Source of the DNA: JAHCHL01 sp964546835 | GTDB taxonomy: Bacteria; Armatimonadota; Fimbriimonadia; Fimbriimonadales; ATM1 | Length of the DNA: 17,751 bases | NCBI GenBank assembly: GCA_964546835.1 | Contig: CAZJKW010000033.1 | Coordinates: 1-17,751, forward strand | Direction: 5' to 3' | Shown: one piece after another, positions 14,225-17,751 of the stretch | Layout: each line of letters opens with the position of its first letter | Position numbering within the stretch: the stretch's first letter is position 1 | Position numbers and translations under genes: made by a program | The notes under the pieces: model-generated | Database searches by the model: none | The model's input: only the letters and a program-made list of their open reading frames with translations | What the model was told of the DNA's origin: nothing

Positions 14225-15345
14225 CCTATTTCGATAACGCAGCCTCAACGAAAGTAGACCCTCGTGTTTCTGAGGCGATGTTTCCCTATTTCTGTGAGAA
14301 ATATGCGAATCCAAGTGCTTTGCATGCTCCGGCACAAGAGTGCCGCAATGCGATTGAAGAAGCACGAGAAAGAATTGCCCAATTGTTGGGTGCAGAAGAT
14401 GCATCTGAAATCCTCTTTACTTCTGGAGCAACTGAAGGGAATAACACCGTCCTCAATTCTTTTTCCGGAAAATATCTGGTTTCCGCAATTGAACATCCCT
14501 CTGTTCGCGGTGCTGCCTTATGTACAGGGAGAGCAACACTCATCCCTGTTGACTGCAAAGGCACATTAGATTTTGTTGCATATGCAGAATTATTAAAAAC
14601 TGTAAAACCTGAATTAGTAAGTGTTATGTTAGTCAATAATGAAATCGGTTCTATTCAAGATTTGCAAAGAATTGGCGAAATGGCACATGCTGCCGGTGCA
14701 AAATTTCACAGCGATATAACGCAAGGAGTCGGCAAAGGCAAAATAAATTTGTCGGAACTGCCCATTGATTACGCTACATTGAGTGGTCACAAAATTCATG
14801 CGCCAAAAGGAATTGGCGCATTGTGGGTTAAAACGGATGCGCCCTTAAAGCAGTTTATGGTTGGAGGAACTCACGAATATGGTTGTCGAGCGGGTACATC
14901 AAATACTCCCGCCATTGTTGCTTTAGGCACTGCAGCAAAAATCATGATTGACGAGGGGGCTACCGAAGCGCAAAAGATGCGCGAACAAAGAAGCCGAATC
15001 ATTAGTGCTCTTAAACCACAAATTCCTGACATGCGAATCAATGGACAAGAAAACGGAGCGCCGCACATTATCAGCATGAGTTTTCGACAAACCGAAGGCG
15101 AAAGCGTTATTATCAATCTGGACGCTGAGGGAATCTGTTGCACCGCCGGATCAGCTTGCTCATCCGGCAAAAAAAGGAGTTCACCGGTTCTTGAGGCAAT
15201 CGGTTTAACCGACGATTGGCTGAGAGGCACCGTAAGGGTCAGCTTGAGTCGTTTTACGACCGACGGTGAGGTTGACCACCTAATTTCATCGATGGTTAAG
15301 TCTGTTGAAGCAGTGCGAAATTTAGGTGGATACGCGGTTGGATAA
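14215..15345 (+). CDS. iscS: cysteine desulfurase (IscS/NifS type)
   Basis: 376 aa. A PLP enzyme that removes sulfur from cysteine, holding it as a persulfide for Fe-S cluster assembly or other thio-modifications. Seen: YFDNAASTKVDP (5-16), the PLP-contacting H94 in AIEHPSV, NNEIGSIQ (141-148), HSDITQGVGK (165-174), the Schiff-base lysine K193 in SGHKIHAPKG, and the catalytic cysteine C315 in AGSACSSGKK on the longer loop typical of group I enzymes. C308 and C309 lie close by. RAGTSNTPAIVALGTA (225-240) is the family RxGT segment. The start overlaps the end of the MarR gene. No scaffold (iscU/nifU) follows, so its acceptor is unknown; iscS, nifS or a tRNA-thiolation role are all possible. Confidence 0.93.
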   Translation: MPLAYFDNAASTKVDPRVSEAMFPYFCEKYANPSALHAPAQECRNAIEEARERIAQLLGAEDASEILFTSGATEGNNTVLNSFSGKYLVSAIEHPSVRGAALCTGRATLIPVDCKGTLDFVAYAELLKTVKPELVSVMLVNNEIGSIQDLQRIGEMAHAAGAKFHSDITQGVGKGKINLSELPIDYATLSGHKIHAPKGIGALWVKTDAPLKQFMVGGTHEYGCRAGTSNTPAIVALGTAAKIMIDEGATEAQKMREQRSRIISALKPQIPDMRINGQENGAPHIISMSFRQTEGESVIINLDAEGICCTAGSACSSGKKRSSPVLEAIGLTDDWLRGTVRVSLSRFTTDGEVDHLISSMVKSVEAVRNLGGYAVG

Positions 15346-15381
15346 GCGAAAACACTTGGTTTAGCCCCGGATAGAACCAAC

Positions 15382-15424
15382 GATGCCTGATTGGGCGTCT
15401 AAGATGTGGAACGCTCACGTTCCA
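15382..15424 (+). terminator. tandem hairpins after the cysteine desulfurase gene
   Basis: Two adjacent stem-loops. The first is GATGCC (15382-15387) with GGCGTC (15394-15399), 6 bp with one wobble and a 6-nt loop. The second is TGGAACG (15407-15413) with CGTTCCA (15418-15424), a perfect 7-bp stem with a 4-nt loop. Neither is followed directly by a T-run (the nearest, six T, starts at 15443), so they may be a weak or Rho-assisted terminator, an mRNA 3'-end stabiliser or an operator. Confidence 0.4.
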
Positions 15425-15442
15425 TCCCCTGAAAACCCCGTA

Positions 15443-15486
15443 TTTTTTGAAAAAAACTTGACAGGCGGACGGAACTATGCTACTTT
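15443..15486 (+). promoter_or_regulatory. promoter of the sigma factor gene, with UP-like element
   Basis: A perfect TTGACA (15458-15463), exactly 17 nt, then an extended -10, TGC plus TACTTT (15478-15486). Directly upstream is TTTTTTG plus a run of seven A (15443-15456), placed where an UP element would bind the polymerase alpha subunits. The predicted start is near 15493, leaving a leader of about 180 nt before the sigma factor ATG. Confidence 0.75.
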
Positions 15487-15494
15487 GGTAAGGG

Positions 15495-15671
15495 TTGAAT
15501 TTCTTGACGGGAAAGTTTGACCTCCAAAGGACGCGGCTCGAATGGGTCGCCGACGGGAAACATGATGCCCCCAAAACCAAGCCCGTAGGGTTTGTTTTTG
15601 CATGGCACCTTGTTTCTGGGCGAAACGTAGAAAGATATGAGAGTTTCATCTCCCGTCGCTGGATTGCCTAA
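15495..15671 (+). CDS. possible 58-codon upstream ORF in the sigma factor leader
   Basis: A TTG-started frame is open for 58 codons and ends with TAA at 15669-15671, three bases before the sigma factor ATG. An in-frame TAA at 15489-15491 lies just upstream. The TTG lies about 2 nt from the predicted transcription start, so it would be leaderless, and its end would couple translation to the sigma gene, which has no Shine-Dalgarno. The product would be basic, with three Trp and no recognisable domain. The complementary codons on the minus strand are also open, so chance is a real alternative. Confidence 0.25.
   Translation: MNFLTGKFDLQRTRLEWVADGKHDAPKTKPVGFVFAWHLVSGRNVERYESFISRRWIA
15578..15599 (+). 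promoter_or_regulatory. attenuator-like hairpin in the sigma factor leader
   Basis: CAAGCCC (15578-15584) pairs with GGGTTTG (15588-15594) in a 7-bp stem with one G-U wobble and loop GTA, followed by five T (15595-15599). This has the form of an intrinsic terminator, but lies about 85 nt into the predicted leader and 75 nt before the sigma factor start, so it would act as an attenuator. It lies inside the possible upstream ORF. Confidence 0.4.
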
Positions 15672-15674
15672 AGT

Positions 15675-16643
15675 ATGCAAAAACCGATCGCTATCAATAC
15701 ATTGCTCCCGCCCCTTTCCGAGGAACCCATCGAAGATGAACTTCTTGAGCCAACTGAGGTTGAAGAAGAGGAGACCGAAGAACCGGAACCCGAAGTCGTT
15801 CCGGACGATTCCGAGGAACTTGAGATGTGGATGCGGCAGACACGCCGCGCACAACTGTTGACGCCTGAACAAGAGGTGTCTCTTGCCCGTCGCGTACAAC
15901 ATGGAGACGACATGGCAAAAAGGATTCTGATTGAGTCCAATTTGCGCTTGGTTGTCAGTATTGCCAAGAAATATAACGCCCGCGGCATCCCCCTTGCCGA
16001 TCTTATCCAAGAAGGCAACTTGGGGTTGATCCGTGCTGTTGAAAAATTTGACTGGAGAAAAGGTTTCCGATTTAGCACTTATGCTACATGGTGGATTCGC
16101 CGAGCCATTGCTCGTGCGATTATCAACCAGGGTCGGACAATTCGAATTCCGGTTTACGTGGCAGAACTCATCAACAAAGTTGTTAAGACGCAGAACCGAT
16201 TGCAACAAGAATTGCAACGCGAGCCGACCGAGCAAGAGATTGCCGTTGAAGTCGGCATGACGATTGACCGCGTTCGTGAGATGTTGCGCGTTTCTGCGGA
16301 ACCGCTTTCGTTAGAAACGCCAGTTGGTGAAAAGGATAATAGTTCTCTTGGCGATTTTGTTCCGAACAAGAACATGCCTGAACCGACCGAAGTCACCACT
16401 TCGTTGATTAAGCGACAAGAGATTGATTCGATTTTGGGTCGCCTCACTTCACGTGAACGAGACGTTGTTCGACTCCGCTTCGGATTGGATGACGGACGAC
16501 CGCGAACTTTGGAAGAAGTCGGAATGGCACTTAACGTCACTCGGGAAAGAGTTCGTCAAATTGAATTACGAGCGATGAAGAAACTTCGACATATCGGAGA
16601 AAAACTTCGATCGCTTGGCGTTCAACTTCAATCTGCTGTGTAA
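15675..16643 (+). CDS. rpoD: primary-type RNA polymerase sigma factor (sigma-70 group 1/2)
   Basis: 322 aa. It directs RNA polymerase to housekeeping promoters. Seen: region 1.2 (about 46-78), region 2 (about 82-152) with NLRLVVSIAKKY, DLIQEGNLGLIRAVEKFD and the -10-melting FRFSTYATWWIRRAIARAI (131-149), region 3 (about 160-235) with the 3.2 finger LSLETPVGEKDNSSLGDFV (211-229), and region 4 (about 247-315) with the -35-binding helix-turn-helix TLEEVGMALNVTRERVRQIE (278-297). No basic region 1.1 is present; residues 15-50 are instead strongly acidic (Glu/Pro/Asp). An in-frame stop at 15669 fixes the start at ATG 15675; there is no Shine-Dalgarno. It could be the primary or a close group 2 sigma; genome context is needed. 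Confidence 0.92.
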   Translation: MQKPIAINTLLPPLSEEPIEDELLEPTEVEEEETEEPEPEVVPDDSEELEMWMRQTRRAQLLTPEQEVSLARRVQHGDDMAKRILIESNLRLVVSIAKKYNARGIPLADLIQEGNLGLIRAVEKFDWRKGFRFSTYATWWIRRAIARAIINQGRTIRIPVYVAELINKVVKTQNRLQQELQREPTEQEIAVEVGMTIDRVREMLRVSAEPLSLETPVGEKDNSSLGDFVPNKNMPEPTEVTTSLIKRQEIDSILGRLTSRERDVVRLRFGLDDGRPRTLEEVGMALNVTRERVRQIELRAMKKLRHIGEKLRSLGVQLQSAV

Positions 16644-16645
16644 GA

Positions 16646-17269
16646 CTAAACGGTTGCGACATTTTCGAGTGTCGCAACCGTTTTTTCTAATTCAATTCTT
16701 AACTGATTAAATTTCGCTTGGTCCACTTGGATACTGCATTGCGCGAGAACTGCTTTATCGCTCATTTTTAGAGCACAGCCGATGAGTTTTTTGCCATTTC
16801 TCGGATCCACCACGTCGTTTGGCGAAATATGTTTAAAGCAATCAAACTGTTTTCCGGCACTCCTAACGAACTTCGTGTTTTCTGCCAAATCGGCATTGAT
16901 GCCCGCTTGATTAAGTGCGAGAATGATAGGTCGAATCAAAACGCGATATGCAGTTTTTATGTCCTTTTGTTTGCAATGGATAGAAGTTAAAGGAACTGCA
17001 ATACTGATGGTTAGATCGTCGCCATGAAAGACTGCTTTGCCGCCTGTCGGCCTTGTTACTTGTCGAGTTTTTTCATTTGAATCTACTGATTGGTATTTTC
17101 CAAGCGATATCCAAGCGCCGTCCCATTCATAAATTCTGACAGAGGATATTCCCTTTTCTGCTTGGAAGAACATCTGCTCATCTTTGAGCATGTTTTCCAT
17201 TCCGTCCTGCTTTGGTTCTTGAGTAATGAACACTATGCTTTTATCGTTTCGATTTGATTCGCTTTCCAT
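16646..17269 (-). CDS. lipM: LipM-like octanoyltransferase / lipoate-protein ligase family
   Basis: 207 aa, shorter than typical LipM or LplA (about 270-340), so a C-terminal extension is missing. The family transfers octanoyl or lipoyl groups to the lipoyl domains of GcvH and 2-oxoacid dehydrogenases. Seen: GMENMLKDEQMF (23-34), the strand WISLGKYQSV, the signature RPTGGKAVFHGDDLTIS (73-89) and GKKLIGCA (159-166) with the binding lysine. FDCF (142-145) puts a cysteine (C144) where LipM octanoyltransferases have their catalytic Cys, which favours LipM over LplA. It overlaps the end of gcvPB by 37 nt, so the pair probably forms one transcript serving glycine cleavage. A later ATG at 17200 is possible but would drop the conserved first strand. 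The C-terminal 13 codons lie in the sigma factor terminator. Confidence 0.8.
   Translation of the reverse strand: MESESNRNDKSIVFITQEPKQDGMENMLKDEQMFFQAEKGISSVRIYEWDGAWISLGKYQSVDSNEKTRQVTRPTGGKAVFHGDDLTISIAVPLTSIHCKQKDIKTAYRVLIRPIILALNQAGINADLAENTKFVRSAGKQFDCFKHISPNDVVDPRNGKKLIGCALKMSDKAVLAQCSIQVDQAKFNQLRIELEKTVATLENVATV
16648..16686 (+). terminator. intrinsic terminator of the sigma factor gene, inside lipM coding sequence
   Basis: AAACGGTTGCGACA (16648-16661) pairs perfectly with TGTCGCAACCGTTT (16670-16683) in a 14-bp stem with an 8-nt loop, ending in six T (16681-16686). It starts five bases after the sigma factor stop and lies wholly within the last codons of the convergent lipM gene, whose C-terminus it encodes as TVATLENVATV. 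On the minus strand the tail is only TTTAG, so termination should favour the plus direction. Confidence 0.9.
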
Positions 17270-17751
17270 GCAACGTCAAGCGTTTTTGCAGCATATGCTT
17301 CATCAAGGCGGCCAACTACTTGTGATTGGGGCGCGCTTGTTAGCAACTCCGGATTGTTTTCTGCTTCTTTCGCAATTTCCAACATGACATCACAAAATTG
17401 ATCCAGAACTTCTTTTGATTCGGTTTCAGTTGGTTCGATCATCAATGCTTCGGGAACAATTAATGGAAAGTAATTGGTCGGCGGATGAAACCCGTAATCA
17501 ATCAATCTCTTACTGATATCCATTGCTCGCACACCGAACGCTTTGAACCGCTTTGCCGAAAGGACACATTCGTGCATACAAGTTCGTTCAAATGCTTGCG
17601 GAAATTGCTGCTTAATTCTTGCTTGAACATAATTTGCATTTAACACCGCAAATTTTGAAATATCTCCAATTTTTTGTTTGCCATATGCTCGAACATAAGC
17701 CCACGCTCGAACATTCATTAGGAAATTTCCATAAAAAGTATGTACGCGACC
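17233..17751 (-). CDS. gcvPB: glycine dehydrogenase (decarboxylating) subunit 2, C-terminal part
   Basis: The last 172 codons of a gene that runs off the right edge; the full protein is usually about 480-520 aa. GcvPB, with GcvPA, is the PLP-dependent P-protein of the glycine cleavage system in species with a split enzyme. The visible part has the family segments GRVHTFYGNF at the edge, VLNANYVQARI, the conserved ERTCMHECVLSAKRFKAFGV region, DISKRLIDYGFHPPTNYFPL, IVPEALMIEPTETESKE and GRLDEAYAAKTLDVAWK. The PLP lysine lies outside the window. The ATG at 17718 is internal, because family similarity continues upstream of it to the edge. It probably sits upstream of lipM in one operon. Confidence 0.95.
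   Translation of the reverse strand, partial: GRVHTFYGNFLMNVRAWAYVRAYGKQKIGDISKFAVLNANYVQARIKQQFPQAFERTCMHECVLSAKRFKAFGVRAMDISKRLIDYGFHPPTNYFPLIVPEALMIEPTETESKEVLDQFCDVMLEIAKEAENNPELLTSAPQSQVVGRLDEAYAAKTLDVAWKANQIETIKA

Noticed and set aside
15480..15680. Minus-strand frame in the sigma factor leader, about 66 codons from a TTG at 15680 (also open further, antisense to the sigma gene)
   Set aside because: The leader part looks protein-like (FGGIMFPVGDPFEPRPLEV), but it has no ATG or ribosome site and uses the exact complementary triplets of the plus-strand upstream ORF, so openness of one frame favours the other. Kept only as an alternative.
1..17751. CRISPR arrays, rRNA genes, long direct repeats, complete insertion sequences, attachment sites
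   Set aside because: I read the gaps for these and saw none; nearly all the sequence is accounted for by conserved genes.

Overview
This 17.75 kb window is dense bacterial chromosome with short gaps, moderate GC (mid-40s to about 50 % by eye) and only one possible trace of a mobile element. It holds one tRNA, fifteen complete protein genes, one protein gene cut by the right edge (gcvPB) and a possible gene fragment at the left edge. The organism is a flagellated bacterium. It has a K+-independent H+-translocating pyrophosphatase, a two-subunit type glycine dehydrogenase and a short primary-type sigma factor with an acidic N-terminus. It is clearly not an enterobacterium. I lean towards a deep-branching phylum such as Armatimonadota, but this is a low-confidence inference; marker-gene phylogeny would decide it.

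Layout. 1-133 (-): possible remnant of an integrase/transposase catalytic core. 142-738 (-): ubiX. 800-886 (+): tRNA-Leu(CAG), tail-to-tail with surE at 888-1643 (-). 1707-7570 (+): a compact flagellar operon fliL-fliM-fliN/Y-fliO-fliP-fliQ-fliR-flhB, with three consecutive ATGA stop/start overlaps (O/P, P/Q, Q/R), encoding the switch complex and the export gate; flhA is not in the window. A terminator-like hairpin then precedes an orphan GlmL/MutL family gene (7650-9503). 9598-12720 (+): an unusually long membrane pyrophosphatase (1040 aa) with about 230 extra residues between two membrane helices. 12775-13644 (+): sucD without sucC. 13685-15345 (+): a MarR-type regulator with a cysteine-rich tail, overlapping a cysteine desulfurase gene. 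15346-15674: the only gap above 300 bases; it holds two hairpins, a strong A/T-tract-supported promoter and a roughly 180-nt leader with a possible upstream ORF and attenuator-like hairpin. 15675-16643 (+): primary-type sigma factor. 16646-17751 (-): a lipM-like octanoyltransferase gene and the end of gcvPB, convergent with the sigma gene.

How the genes fit together. FliL/M/N/O/P/Q/R/FlhB are the rotor switch and type III export core of the flagellum. GcvPB and the LipM-like protein are linked through lipoylated GcvH of the glycine cleavage system. The MarR protein and the cysteine desulfurase are probably a regulator/effector pair in sulfur or Fe-S metabolism. The other genes look like unrelated housekeeping neighbours.

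Regulatory style. Several genes inside or downstream of operons carry Shine-Dalgarno sequences (fliM, fliN, fliO, glmL). Genes that start transcription units (ubiX, surE, fliL, the MarR gene) lack one and instead have a -10-like hexamer ending about 6-9 nt before the start codon, which suggests leaderless or near-leaderless mRNAs.
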